From NCBI GenBank assembly GCA_000231825.2, contig JH720320.1:314019-378018 (forward strand): a DNA stretch of 64,000 bases. Direction: 5' to 3'. A program made the position numbers and the translations under genes. Below, one piece after another: positions 1-12,027 of the stretch. A model generated the notes under the pieces. That model had not been told where the DNA came from. It was given only the letters and a program-made list of their open reading frames with translations, and did not search any database. This stretch comes from Tetrahymena elliotti 4EA (taxonomy: Eukaryota; Ciliophora; Oligohymenophorea; Hymenostomatida; Tetrahymenidae). Each line of letters begins with the position of its first letter. The stretch's first letter is position 1.

Positions 1-1318
1 CTTATTTAGATTTTTTTAAATTTAATATATCAAATTATTAGGCCTCAGATTTTATTTACCAGCAGTATGTATAGTGTGAATATTGCCTGAGGAAATTCAA
101 ACCATGTAAAATAATATTTTGAAATATTAAAATGTATCTTTTAATCAATAAATATAATAAAATATAGAAGTAGCTTAGTAGCATATACCTAATTGTAAGA
201 ATATTTTTAATCGCCCAAAGCCACCTAAAAAGCAGTAAGAAAAAGAGAATGAAGGTAAAAAGTAGCTTGAAAGAATTTCAAACAAGCTTAAAATAAGAAT
301 GGAATCAACAGAAAAAGAAGAATAAAATAAAAATTTATTTTATTAAAATAGTGATAAATTAACTACAAAGGAAAAATTGTTTTAAATAAATGATTCGTTT
401 GATAAATCTATCTCATAAATCAAAGAAATAGAAATTTTCTAAATAAACCCATAAAATTTATCTAAAAAATAACCAAATTAAAAATATCCCTCAAAAATTA
501 AACTAAAACATATTGATAGAAAGCTATCTTTTTTCGATTAATCACTCAGCAGCTATTCTCTTTACAATGATTCAGAGAAAATTAATCTCTAAAACCAAAG
601 TTTGAAGGCATTGAATAATGTAGAAATTTTAGAATTAAACAGAAATAAATCGGTTTGTAACTAGATATATGATGTTTCTTTGTTTGGCTGTGATCACTTA
701 GAATCTAATGAATCACAAAACAAGGTTTTAAATCACTCTTCATCATCCTCAACACAGCTTCCATCTATTTAAGATAAAAGAAATATTAATAAATCTACTT
801 AACTATAAGGTAAATAAAATATTTTAGTAAGAAAAAAACTCAACTTTATTAATAAAGAAATAAAGGAAAATTAAGGAGGATGTTTAAGTTATGAGAATGT
901 AATTAATAGAAGTAAAAACTATTCTTAAGTTTCTTGTCCTTACTGCGAAAGAATTTTTTCCAAAAATGCTGCTCCTCGTCACATACCAATTTGTAAAAAT
1001 ATTTTAAATAAGCCTGCTCATCCATTAAAAAAGTAAAATAAAAATCTACTCATAAAATAAAATTAAAATAATTTAATATAAAATAGGTCTTCTTCTAGCT
1101 AATTATAAACTCTAATAAAGCAAAACTCTTCCTATGGAAAAATTTACAATATCAATTTCGAACCTAAAGAAAAGAGTAAATCTAACAACTCAATATCAGA
1201 ATAGTTATCTTCACCTTTGCTCTAAAATCAATCAATCAACTGCTTTTGTACTTAGTGTGGCAGTTAACTTTTTTATAGCTTCAAATATTGTAGTAGCTGC
1301 GGGAAAAAAAGATCTTGA
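1..1318 (+). CDS. ZC2HC-type zinc-finger protein with C-terminal zinc ribbon (5' partial)
   Basis: The gene enters from the left edge, so its true start is not visible. Exon 1 runs to 105, a 62-nt intron (106-167, GT...AG) follows, and exon 2 runs 168-1318, ending at TGA. The intron splits the first C2HC finger: CEYCLRKF lies in exon 1 and HIPNCKNIFNRPKPP in exon 2. A second finger, CPYCERIF...HIPICKNI, lies at about 935-1000. Both match the C-x2-C-x12-H-x3-C pattern of the ZC2HC1 (FAM164) family. Between them lies a long low-complexity stretch rich in Ser, Asn, Lys and Gln. The last 30 or so residues hold CTQCGS and CSSCGKKRS, a second kind of zinc-binding knuckle pair (zinc ribbon). These folds suggest nucleic-acid or protein binding; the cellular role is unknown. 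The fingers are clear; the exon upstream of about position 40 is only assumed. Confidence 0.85.
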
Positions 1319-2284
1319 TTAGAAAAATAGAATCATAAATAGTTTATTTTAAATTAAATTTTTTACTGAATACTAAGTATTATTTTATAATCAAAAAATG
1401 TGCTCCTACTTATTTATTTTATAGTAATTCTTTACTTTAGTTGAAACACATTTGAACTTTGTTACAGAATTAATTTATTAATTTTATTCTATTTCTATCT
1501 ATCAAATATCTTTGACAAAGATGCAAATTTTTTGATTAAATCTAATTATTTTCATATAAAAATTACAAATAAAGATTTTTATTTCCAAACTAATTCTAAA
1601 AAATTAAAAAATGAAGAATTTTAAAAGTGATTCGTTAAAAAATAAATATATTGTTTTATAAAATTGAAAAGTGATTACCTTTAATTTGCTTTTTTATATA
1701 TAAATATTTTTCTTAAGAGCAAGGAAGAGGTGAGTGGGTTTTGTTATCAAAATTAATTTGAATTGCTAGTTTCGAAATATTTTTTTTGTGTTGAGTAAAA
1801 ATTGATTTTTATAATTTACAAGTTAAATTAATATCAATAAAAAAAATAAGTAGGGAATTAAATTCAATTTATTTAAGAAATACATTCATTTAAAAAGCTT
1901 CATTTAAATAAAAAAAATATTTCATCAAAAATTTAATTTAAAAAAAATCTGGGGTAAAAAGTTAAATATTTTAAATCATCTTTTTAATTGAAAGTATATA
2001 TTAATGACTTAATTTTTTTTATTCATATTAAGCAAAATATTTTAAAAATTATCTTTGACTATAAAAAAAATTTGGGAGCTCACTATAAAAAGGAACTCTC
2101 CTAAAAATGTTTAGAGGAATCTAACAAGGTAGAAAAAAGGTTAAAGCTACTTAAGAAAGGGTATTATTTTTATGGGTTATTTTAAAGCCAAACTGATTAC
2201 TAAATCTACTTTTTATGATATCCTAGTTTTCTTTTCTTATTTTTCATGTTTTGAAAAGCTATTTAGCTTTGCTTAAAGATAAGT
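1319..2284. other. AT-rich intergenic stretch
   Basis: This is very AT-rich with no convincing coding frame up to about 2100. A short TGA-free run starts at ATG 2107 (MFRGIQQGRKKVKATQER) and then meets GTATTA, a possible intron donor. It could be a first exon of the ORF that follows, but the phase of the join cannot be settled by eye. Confidence 0.5.
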
Positions 2285-2686
2285 ATGGAGTTGCTTAGAA
2301 AGCTTTGTGATAAATCTAGATTACCATTCTACCAAGAAAATAAGATGTTTTAATATTATTTTAGAAGCTCAATTCAGCAAACTCAAAAGCTATTTATGTA
2401 TTTCTCGCAATAATAAATATAAGAGTAAGACATTATTAAGGATTTATCTCTTGATAGCTTCAGTATTACAAAATATAGGAAAGCTGGTAGTAAATAGAAA
2501 TACTATTATTCAAGGACATATAAAAAATATTTATTTTTTTGGGCTGAAATTATTGAGGATGATGAGGTTTTTTTCTGCAGCAAATTCAAAAGGATGGTAG
2601 ATTTAGAGAAACAGTGCATATACTTATTGCTAAGTTAAAGTCTTTGTTTCTATTTGAGAAGAGAGAATTCAAAAAATAAGATTTGA
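2285..2686 (+). CDS. Doubtful ORF, unknown protein or gene remnant
   Basis: With TAA/TAG as Gln this frame is open from 2255 to TGA 2684-2686; the first ATG is 2285, giving 133 aa. It holds a charged stretch (WAEIIEDDEVFFCSKFKRM) that reads like protein. A second frame (about 2256-2655) is also open over nearly the same span and even lacks TAA/TAG for 97 codons, so the true frame is uncertain. I recognise no family. It could be an exon of a gene beginning near 2107, a degraded transposon ORF, or chance, since TGA is rare in such AT-rich DNA. Confidence 0.3.
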
Positions 2687-3055
2687 ACAAGCAAAAGTAT
2701 TGTACAGGAAAAGCTATTTTTCAAAATTATTGAGTTTTTAAATAATATAATACAAATTAAGCAATTTTATGTGAATGAACTTATGACGAAGTAGTTTTAA
2801 ATTAATTTAACTCATCAGATTCTAAAAAAATAATTAAAATTAGAAATTAATAAACTTTACTATTCTTTTCTCATAATTAGTTGTTTGATTACCAATTGTG
2901 GTTAAGTAAGAAAAAAAAATTTAAATTACCTAAAAATAGGTTTTCTTTATTTAAATATTTATAGATAAATTAATGTTTATATTACATTTTTTGGATAATA
3001 ATTAGTTGTAAATTTTAATCAGTTTTTAATAAAAAAATATTTGGAAAAAAGAATA
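2687..3055. other. AT-rich spacer upstream of the LRR gene
   Basis: No gene is seen. It is low-complexity A/T and probably holds the promoter of the leucine-rich-repeat gene, but no specific element can be named. Confidence 0.5.
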
Positions 3056-6000
3056 ATGAGATTTTAGAATTCAAATTAATAGTGTGATTTATCAGATTTT
3101 TTAAGCACTAACTTATCATAGAATTTGAACATAAACACTCAAATTAGTAAAAGTAAGATTCATATATTGAATCCTAACTGTTTGGAATCTACAGACAAAT
3201 AGTTTAAATATTAATATAACTACATTTTGAATCTTTGCTCCAAAAAAAATTTACTTGGTGATAAGGGACTTTCAGAATTATCTAAAAAATTATAGAAATG
3301 TACTCATTTTTAGAGTATGAAGTTATATTTGAGTGGAAACTTAATTGGTGATTAGAGTACATCAGAATTGGGCTCTGGATTAGCTAAATGCTCTAATCTA
3401 TAAAGCATAAAACTTTATCTCAGCAATAACTAAATTGGTGATTAGGGTACATCAGAACTGTGCTCTGGATTAACTAAATGCTCTAATCTGTAAAGTATAT
3501 TTCTAAGCCTAGACAATAACTAAATTGGGGATTAGGGTGTTTCTGAATTGGGTTCTGGAATTGCTAAATGTTCCTTTCTATAAAGCTTAGAACTAGGCCT
3601 AGGCAATAACTAAATTTGCAATTAGGGGGCATCAGAATTAGGGTCTGGATTAGCTTAATGCTCTAATCTATAAATATTACTTCTAAGCCTAGAAAATAAC
3701 TAAATTGGTGATCAGGGTATATCATTATTCGGTTCTGGGTTAGCGTAATGCTCTAATCTATAAAATATAAAACTATATCTTAACAGGAACAAAATTGGTA
3801 ATTAGGGAACTTCAAAATTGGGCTCTGGATTAGCTAAATATTCTTATCTATAAAGCTTAGAACTAGACCTAAACAAAAACTAAATTGGAGATTAGGGTAC
3901 TTCAGAATTGGGCTCTGGATTAGCTTAATGCTCTAATCTATAAAGTATAAAACTTTATCTCAACTATAACTAAATTGGCAATTAGGGTACATCAGAATTT
4001 GGCTCTGGACTATCTAAATGCTCCTCTCTATAAACTTTAGAACTAGGACTAGGTAATAACTAAATTGGTGATTAGGGTACATCAGAATTGGGTTCTGGGT
4101 TGGCTAAATGTTCTAATCTATAAAATTTAGAACTAGGCCTAAATAATAACTAAATTGGTGATAAGGGAACATCAGAATTGGGTTCTGAGTTAGCTAAATG
4201 CTCAAATCTATAAAATATAAAACTTTATCTCAAAAATAACTAAATTGGTGTTTAGGGTACATCGGCATTGAGCTCTGGATTGTCTAAATGCTCTTATCTA
4301 TAAAATTTAGAACTTAGTCTAGAAAATAACTAAATTGGTGATTAAGATACATCAGAATTCGGCTCTGGATTATCTAATTGCTCTAATCTATAAAGTATAA
4401 AATTTTATTTTAACAATAACTAAATTGACAAGTAGAGTATTTCAGAATTAGGTTCTGGATTAGCTAAGTGTTTTAATTTATACAGTTTTGAATTAGACCT
4501 CAGCAATAACTAAATTGATCATTATGTTACATCAGAATTATGGTCTGGATTAGCTCAATGCCCTAATCTATAAAGTGTAAAACTTTATCTTAAAGATAAC
4601 TAAATTGGTGATTAGGGTATATCAGAACTGTGCTCTGGATTAGTTAAATGCTCTAATCTGTAAAGATTACTTCTAAGCTTAGACAATAATTAAATTGGCT
4701 ATCAAGGTGTATCATAATTGGGCTCTGGATTATCTAAATGCTCCTATCTAGAAAGTATAAAACTTTATCTGAACGATAACTAAATTAGTGAGTATTGTTT
4801 ATCATAACTGGGCTCTGGATTAGCTAAATGCTTTTATCTATAAAATTTAGAACTAGATCTCAGCAATAACTAAATTGGTGATTATGGTACATCAGAATTG
4901 AGCTCTCGATTATCTCAATGCTCTAATCTAAAAAGTGTAAAATTTTATCTCAAAAATAACTAAATTGGAGATTAGGGTACATTAGAATTGGGTTCTGGAT
5001 TAGCTAAATACTCTAATCTCTAAAGTTTAGAACTAGACCTTGGTTATAACCTAATTGGAGATTATGGTACATCAAAATTATGCTCTGGATTAGCAAAATG
5101 CTCAAATCTATAAAGTATAAAACTATATCTTAACAATAACAAAATTGGTGATTCGGGTACATTAGAATTGGGGTCTGAATTAGTTAAATGCTCTAATCTA
5201 TAAATCATTCTTCTAAACCTAGAAAATAACTAAATTGATGATTAGGGTTCATCAGAATTGGGCTCTGGATTATCAAAATGCTCTAATCTAGAAAGTTTAA
5301 ATCTTTATCTTAACAATAACAAAATTGGCGAGTAGGGTACATCAGAATTGACCTCTGGATTAGCTAAATGCTTTTATCTATAATATTTAGAAATAGACCT
5401 AGGTAATAACGAAATTGGAGATTAGGGTACTTCAGTATTGGGATCTGGATTAGACAAGTGCTCTAATCTATAAAGTATAAAACTTTATCTCAGAAATAAT
5501 TAAATTGGTGATTAGGGTATATTAGAATTGGGATCAGGATTAGCTAAATACTCTCGACTATCAATTTTAGAACTTGACCTAAAAAATAACTAAATTGGTG
5601 ATGATGGTATTTCAGAATTGGGGTCTGGGTTAGGTCAATGCTATAATCTGTAAAGTATACTTCTAAACCTAGAAAAGAACTAAATTTGTGATTAGGGTTC
5701 ATCAGAATTTGGGTCTAGGTTGGCTAAATGCTCTAATCTATAAAGTATAAAACTTTATCTAAACGATAACAAAATAGGTGAGCAAGGTACATCAGAATTG
5801 GGCTCTGGATTAGCTAAATTACATAATTTATAAAGTTTAGAACTAGACCTTGGCAATAACTTAATTTTAGATTAAGGTACATCAAAATTGGGGTTTGGAT
5901 TAGCTCAATGCTCTAATCTAAAAAGTATAGAGCTTTATCTTCACGATAACAAAATTGGCAATTAGAGTAGATCAGAATTGTGCTCTGGATTAGCTAAATG

Positions 6001-7006
6001 CTCTAATCTATAAAGTATACTTCTACACCTAGACAATAACTAAATTGATAATTAGGGTACATCAGAACTGGGGTCAGTATTAGCTAAATGCTCAAATCTA
6101 TAAAGTATATAACTTTTTCTCAAAAGAAACTAAATTGGTGATTAGGGGATATCAGAATTGGGATCAGGATTAGCTAAATGCTCTTATCTATACAGTTTAG
6201 ACCTAGGCTTAGACTATAACTAAATTAGCTATTAGGGTACATCTGAGTTGGGGTCTGGATTAGCTAAATGCTCTAATCTATAAATTATAAAACTTTATCT
6301 TAACTATAACTAAATTGGTGATTAAGGTGTATCATAATTGGGCTCTGGACTAGCTAAATGTTCCTATCTATAAAATTTAGAACTAGGCCTTTGTAATAAC
6401 TAAATTGGTGATTAAGGTACATTAGAATTGGGCTCTGGATTAGCTAAATGCTCCTATATATAAAGTTTAGAACTAGGCCTAAGTGATAACGAAATTGGTG
6501 ATAAGGGTACATCAGAATTGGGCTCTGGATTAACTAAATGCTTGAAACTTTAAAGGTTAAAATGTTATCTGGACAAAAACTAAATTGGTAATTAGGGTAT
6601 ATCAGAATTAGGCTCTTCATTAGCTAAATGCTCTTATCTTTAAAGTTTAGAACTTAGCCTAGACAACAACTAAATTAGTGATAAGGTTTTATCAGAAATG
6701 GGATCTATATTTTCTTAATATACTAACCTTTAAAATCTTAAATTGTTTTTGAATGAGAAAGAATATGATCATGATTTGAAAAAGTTTTCGTATCTCAAAC
6801 CATTGAAAAACCTAAATATTAGCTTTTCTGACTTTTAACAAATGGATGCTTTCTTTTTATGTTATGCTTTAATTAATTTTTCTTTTACATAGACTTTGAT
6901 AATTAATCTAAATCAAAATAGTTTGGATGAGGAGGCTAAATAGTTTTTAATGAAAAAAATAAAGAAAATGAAAAGGTTAGTTGTATTTTAAAAGATTAAT
7001 TGGTGA
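3056..7006 (+). CDS. Giant leucine-rich-repeat protein (39 x 30-aa repeats)
   Basis: This is a single exon of 1,316 aa from ATG 3056 (context AAGAATAATGAGA) to TGA 7004-7006. Residues 1-65 are a polar leader. From residue 66 to about 1235 there are 39 tandem leucine-rich repeats of exactly 30 residues, typified by NQIGDQGTSELGSGLAKCSN followed by LQSIKLYLSN. These are of the ribonuclease-inhibitor-like LRR class. The last 80 residues are an irregular LRR cap that includes LNQNSLDEEAKQFLMKKIKK. Such domains form a solenoid used for protein binding; no kinase or other catalytic domain, signal peptide or membrane segment is seen. Related LRR proteins are abundant in Tetrahymena and often carry an N-terminal kinase, which is absent here, unless an upstream exon was missed. 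The absence of any indel over 39 units argues that the gene is functional. The partner and role are unknown. Confidence 0.88.
3251..6760 (+). repeat. Tandem array of 39 diverged 90-nt units (coding LRRs)
   Basis: The phrase taaattggtgattagggtac or a variant recurs every 90 nt without one length change, so the same column pattern returns every three 60-base lines. Many units fall into two types by the end of the repeat: K-L-Y-L-(S/N) and E-L-(D/G)-L. They alternate strictly across about 4211-5111, which implies a 180-nt higher-order unit. Confidence 0.9.
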
Positions 7007-7867
7007 TTTAATTTAAAAAATATGAAATAAGTATGAAAAATTTTAGATTTTAAGTAACTAACTACCTAATAATATGTTAGAGTTTCATATCAGACATTTT
7101 ATACATATTGTAAGATATTCGTTGAAAAAATTCAAACTATTTTTTATTATTATTATTTACCTTTAAAATAATGAAACAAATATATTTCTATCAAATAATT
7201 TGATTAAATACAAACAATTTTTAAATTATTTTTTACTTCAATAAAAATAAATTACATTACATGTTTTATGCGAAAATATGAAAAGTATTTATCCATATTT
7301 TTATTTTTGAGGTTTGTGTAATGTCTTGATAGCTTTCTGGCTAATTTGGCATCTATTATTATAAATTTTAAAGAGGTCTGTCTACTTTACTTAGATTTCT
7401 AGATAATTAGATCTCGAAATTTATTTTTATAATTTCTTAAGAAAAATAAAGAACTTACACTAAAAAAATATGTGAATAATATTTGAACCATATAAAATTT
7501 ATTTTTAATTTTAAGAATTCGTTATAAACGACTCTAACTATAAAATGTAGAGAGTGTTTATATTTCAAATAGAGATTTTAGATATTTATTAGTATTTTCT
7601 GATGCATAGATAAATTATATATTCAACTCAAGCATATAAACCTTAATTAAAATTAATAAAAATTTTCATAAATATAAGCATTGATTCAGCTTAAACCAAG
7701 CTTCATAAAAAAATTATTTCTGAAAAAATAAGTACTAAAAATCATCATTAAATACTATTAAACCTATAATAAATAAAATCTAAAATAACTCATGAGCAAA
7801 ATATCTTTTTCAAACAGATTTATCTCAAGTAAAACATAATTTTTCTATCTCAAAAAATATTATTAAC
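7007..7867. other. AT-rich intergenic stretch
   Basis: No coding frame, RNA gene or repeat is seen between the LRR gene and the next start codon. Confidence 0.5.
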
Positions 7868-8886
7868 ATGTTTTTAATAGATGAAGAATAGGAAGACGAA
7901 GAATACAATCAAACAGATGGTGATGACTGCTATGATAATTAATATGGATAGCATGATAGCAATTAATTCAATTAAAGGACTTATAAATAAAATTATGATC
8001 AAAATAAATATAACAACGAAGAATCTGATAATCCATTTGAATCAGCTGAATAATTTAGATAGAATAATTTTGACATGTTTGTTGTTAAAAAGAATGAAAA
8101 CAACAAAAAATTACCCTTATAATCTTATTAAAATGAGGAAAACTATAATTATAATAAATAAACTAGAAGCAAAAGCCCTTCAATATCTTATTTACCTGAT
8201 TTTCTAAAGAATCAAGGAGAGAGGAGCAGTTCATATATAAAATCAGGTAGCAGCTAACAAATATCCAAACAATAAATATAAAGTGAAAGATGTTAAAAAC
8301 TTTATGAATTAGGAGAAAAGAAAAGGTAAGAGCTGATTCAGAAAAAAAGAGATAGCGATATCCTTAAAGAAAATTAGAATCGATGTACTTTTAGGCCTTA
8401 GTCTTTCACAAAAAAATCTATCTATAGCGCACAAACATAATCTTCAATGAATATATTTGAAAGGACTAATTTGTGGAACGAATAAAAAAAGACAAAAATA
8501 GACTCAATAAAAGAAGCTGATAAAGACAAAGATTTAGAGGAGTGCACCTTCTAACCCTAAATTGTAAATTTAATTTTCAGTAATTTGTTTTTTTAACAAT
8601 AAAAATATTTTATTTTTAGAAAAATAGCAAATAGTCGCATCTAGTAAATATGTCTATTTATCCTAATTAAAATGGAATAGGCTTGAAAGGTGTAGATAAA
8701 TTCTTAAAAAGATAAATTTTGGCAAGACGTGCAAAGGAAGAGCTTGAAGCCTAAAAAGAAAACCCATTTTGTCATGTAGAAAATAAAAATTTTAACAAAA
8801 ATATAGATTAAATACAAATATAAACATTAACAAAAAGAGTAATTATTTCTTCTTTATAAAATATATTTTTTGAGCAAATTCTTTGA
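7868..8886 (+). CDS. Gln/Asn-rich protein with two CTFxPQ motifs, unknown function
   Basis: There are two exons: 7868-8563 and 8620-8886, joined across a 56-nt intron (GTAAAT...TTTTAG) in phase 0, giving 320 aa. The first half is acidic and rich in Asn, Gln and Tyr (MFLIDEEQEDEEYNQTDG), probably disordered. From about residue 145 it turns basic and helical (YELGEKKRQELIQKKRD). Two copies of a short motif follow: CTFRPQS and, at the splice junction, CTFQPQIKNSKQSH. A stretch near GLKGVDKFLKRQILARRAKEEL comes next. This arrangement of a charged helix followed by CTFxPxI is seen in many uncharacterised coiled-coil, cilium or centrosome-associated proteins of protists; that link is only an inference. 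No signal peptide or membrane segment is visible. Confidence 0.75.
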
Positions 8887-10312
8887 TTAAAATAGGCCAA
8901 AATACAGGATCAAGTATGTCAATCTTAAGATCATCAAAATTTTAATTAAGCAATAAAAAGCCTTAGATGGTAATTGCATAATATAGAAATTTGATGTAAA
9001 TAATTGAGCTGAATCATCCACAAAAGAAATAGGATAATCAAATTAAATTTTTTATTACCATTAATTAAAAGGCACTTAGTTTATTTATATTATATTATTT
9101 CTTTAGCATGAAACTATTAATTAATAATCTCTCAACAAGAAATTTTATTTAATCCAATTCAAAAGAAAAAATTTATTAATTTATTGATTAAATTTATTTC
9201 TATACTAATTAATCAAGCAAATTATATTAAATTCTATTTGCATTTTTTACAACGATTTTAGCCAAGAAGGAAATGTAATGAATCGATCTAATTAAACTTT
9301 TACTTTTATACAATATTAAAATAAAAATACTAAAAATGTCCCTATTTTACTTATTTTAATTTATTTCTATACTAGAATAAGTTAATATTTAAAAATTTTC
9401 TGGATAATGGTTGATTATGTTTAATCATAGAAATTATTATATTTACAAATTCTATATTGAATACTTGACATTCAATTTTTAAAAATACATGCATTAATAT
9501 CTAGTATGGGTAATATTTAATAGGGCATAAAATAAATCAATTGATATAATCACATCTAAATTCAAGAGTAAAAAAAAATGATGTAAATTAATTAATTTAA
9601 CTTTCTAGGTATTTAGATCTTATAAAAATACATCAAAATGATTTACTTGTTATGTTAGAAAAAAAATAAATGACCTTTTTAGATTTTTAGGACTAAAATA
9701 AAAATATATAATCGTTGATATATTCCTAATAATTAAAACGAATAATAGATAAATTTATAACAAAATTAAATTTTTCTATTGATTTAGCTTATTTACCTTA
9801 TTTTACACCCAAAACTAGCAAAGTAGTTATTTACTTTAGGTGTAAAAGAATTAAATCTTTAACATAAGATTGATTAATTATTGTATTTTTAACTCAAAAA
9901 GTTTATCAATGGTATTTTTATTATTTTAGAGTTAAATTACTTACTGCTCTGATTTCTAAACCTAAAAACTGAAGTGATAAACAAAAATTTTGAAAAATGG
10001 GAGAGAGAAAATTTGCGTAAGAACTGATTATATTTTCAGAAACTATGACAACATTTTAAGCTTTAAAGAAGCAAATTAAACATAATTTACTAAAATTTCG
10101 AGTAAAATCTATGGGTTAAACAATGAATTTGTGATATATTCTTATAATTACAATCCAAATCAACATATAATATACAAAAATTTCTATTGATTAAGCAGAA
10201 AGATTGAGAATACCCTGTATAAAACAAATATAAAAATTAAGTAATTAAAATATTCAAGTAAATTAAGTTTCTACAAAAAACAAATTAAGCCACTGATAGT
10301 ATAAATTCGAAT
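8887..10312. other. AT-rich intergenic stretch
   Basis: No strong gene. A short plus frame from ATG 9997 (MGERKFAQELIIFSE...) is open for 45 codons and could be chance or an upstream exon. The carrier gene that follows has a good start of its own, so I did not join them. Confidence 0.45.
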
Positions 10313-12027
10313 ATGCAAGCTACAGTCAAAACATAGTAAAAGCCCAATAGCTAGATTGAAAGCTTTAAATATTCTTTTGCAGCATTTTGCTCTACCTTTT
10401 GTGTTTAGATTTTGCATCCATTTGATCTAATTAAAACCAGATTTTAGAGTAAATCATTTTTAGTTTTTTGATAATTTCACTGAAAAAGATCAGCAAAATG
10501 CAAATTTTAGAATAGAATTTTATTTTAAAAAAATATTTCTTTTTTAAATAAAGCCAAAGAAATAAAATAATTTATATTTAAAATTAAAATTATAGGTCAT
10601 GATGGTATGAAAGGTGGGAATAATCTTGTTCCTTAATATAAAAATATTAGAAACGCCTTCTCAACTATATATAATCAAGAAGGAATAAAAGGTTTATACA
10701 AAGGATTTGGATGGACATTATTTGCTTAGTCTGTCTCAAGAGTTCTCTTTTTCACAATGTAAAGAAGCAAATTTAGATTTTTATACAAGCTAGTATTATA
10801 ATATATATTCTTATTAAAGATATGAAAAGAGCAGAGATTTCTACGAGAAAACTTTATCTCATTAAAGCAAAGAATTTCAAATCTTTGTGGCTTCTACATA
10901 AAGTGGAGTTATTGCAACTTTTATTACTACTCCCATGTGGATTTTGAAAACAAGAATGCTTTTAAACACTTAGCAAAACATTTCGGTAAATTCATTTTAT
11001 TTTAATTTTAGTAGATGGTCAGCATATTAAAAAGAATCTGGTAATTGCAAAAAAAATATGATATTATTGATATTAATTTAGGGAGTTTTAAGCTCAATAA
11101 TACCTTCAAGTATCTAATAATTTTGAAAGATTAAAGAATACTAAAATATATAGTATACCTTGATATAAAATTTATAAATCTAATGATTGTTTTTTATTTT
11201 CAGAATTTTCATATCATGCATACATACTTGCCTTACTTTTTGGCATATTTCTAGAAACAGAAAATTTTCTTTTTTTTATCATTGATACAAATCACCAATT
11301 TGCAAACTATAAATCTCCCTCCCTTTTACCAGACGATTTCTAATATTTTTATTAAAAATTTATTTTATTAAATATTTTAATCAAAAGGGATATTAAAATT
11401 TATCTGGTGCAGTTTAATCAATCTACAAAGAACATGGTATCTTAGGTTTCTGGAGAGGTTTCAGTGTTTCCCTTCCTTTGTGCTTCCACGGAACAATTTA
11501 AATGTCTGTATTCGAGAAGTTTATGCAAATCACTCGGTAATTTCATTATTATAAAACGTATAAATCAAATAAGAAAAAAATGAATGAGGAGATAAGAATT
11601 TTTATAAAATTAAAAATGATTTTGGATTTGATTGAGTATAAATTAATTTTCCTAATAAATTATTTTAATTAAAAATAGACCTATTGCTGAAGATGATAAG
11701 TATAACATTCGACCCGCTTTTGCGGGATTTTTCAGTAAATTTTGTGCTATAATGGCAACATATCCATTATAAACACTAAGAACTAGAATACAGTAGAATT
11801 AGTATATCCATACACATGATGGACATTTAAAATCTCCTAAATATAAAAATGTTAGAGATGTTATCTATAAGCTATATTAAAAAGAAGGCATTTTAAGTCT
11901 ATATAAGGGTGTTAAACCTTCTTTAATAATGAACTTACCTTCAAATTCAATTTACTTCTTCTGCTACGAATTTTTCAAAAAAGCTTTAAATATTTCAAGA
12001 GATTAAAAAGAAATAAAAAAACATTGA
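10313..12027 (+). CDS. Mitochondrial carrier family protein, SLC25A32-like (folate/FAD type)
   Basis: There are five exons: 10313-10448, 10596-10758, 10820-10985, 11388-11536 and 11679-12027. Together they give 320 aa, the usual carrier length. The introns are 147, 61, 402 and 142 nt, all GT...AG. Three tandem carrier repeats are visible by their signatures: HPFDLIKTRF (P36, D38, K41), TPMWILKTRM (P138, W140, K143) and YPLQTLRTRI (P234, Q236, R239). Each is followed by a GxxGLYKG- or GFWRG-like segment (EGIKGLYKG, HGILGFWRG, EGILSLYKG). Trp in the second signature and Gln in the third mark the branch of SLC25A32 (folate/FAD), SLC25A33/36 (pyrimidine nucleotides) and plant FOLT1/NAD carriers. 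The spacing after repeat 1 (SHDG...VPQY) resembles SLC25A32. It should sit in the mitochondrial inner membrane with six helices and exchange a nucleotide-like cofactor; the exact substrate is not decidable here. Confidence 0.9.

Noticed and set aside
7881..8207. 108-aa ORF free of all standard stops
   Set aside because: Lies in the +1 frame of the two-exon gene at 7868; Asn/Gln-rich codons (AAT, TAA) read off-frame as Ile/Asn/Lys without stops.
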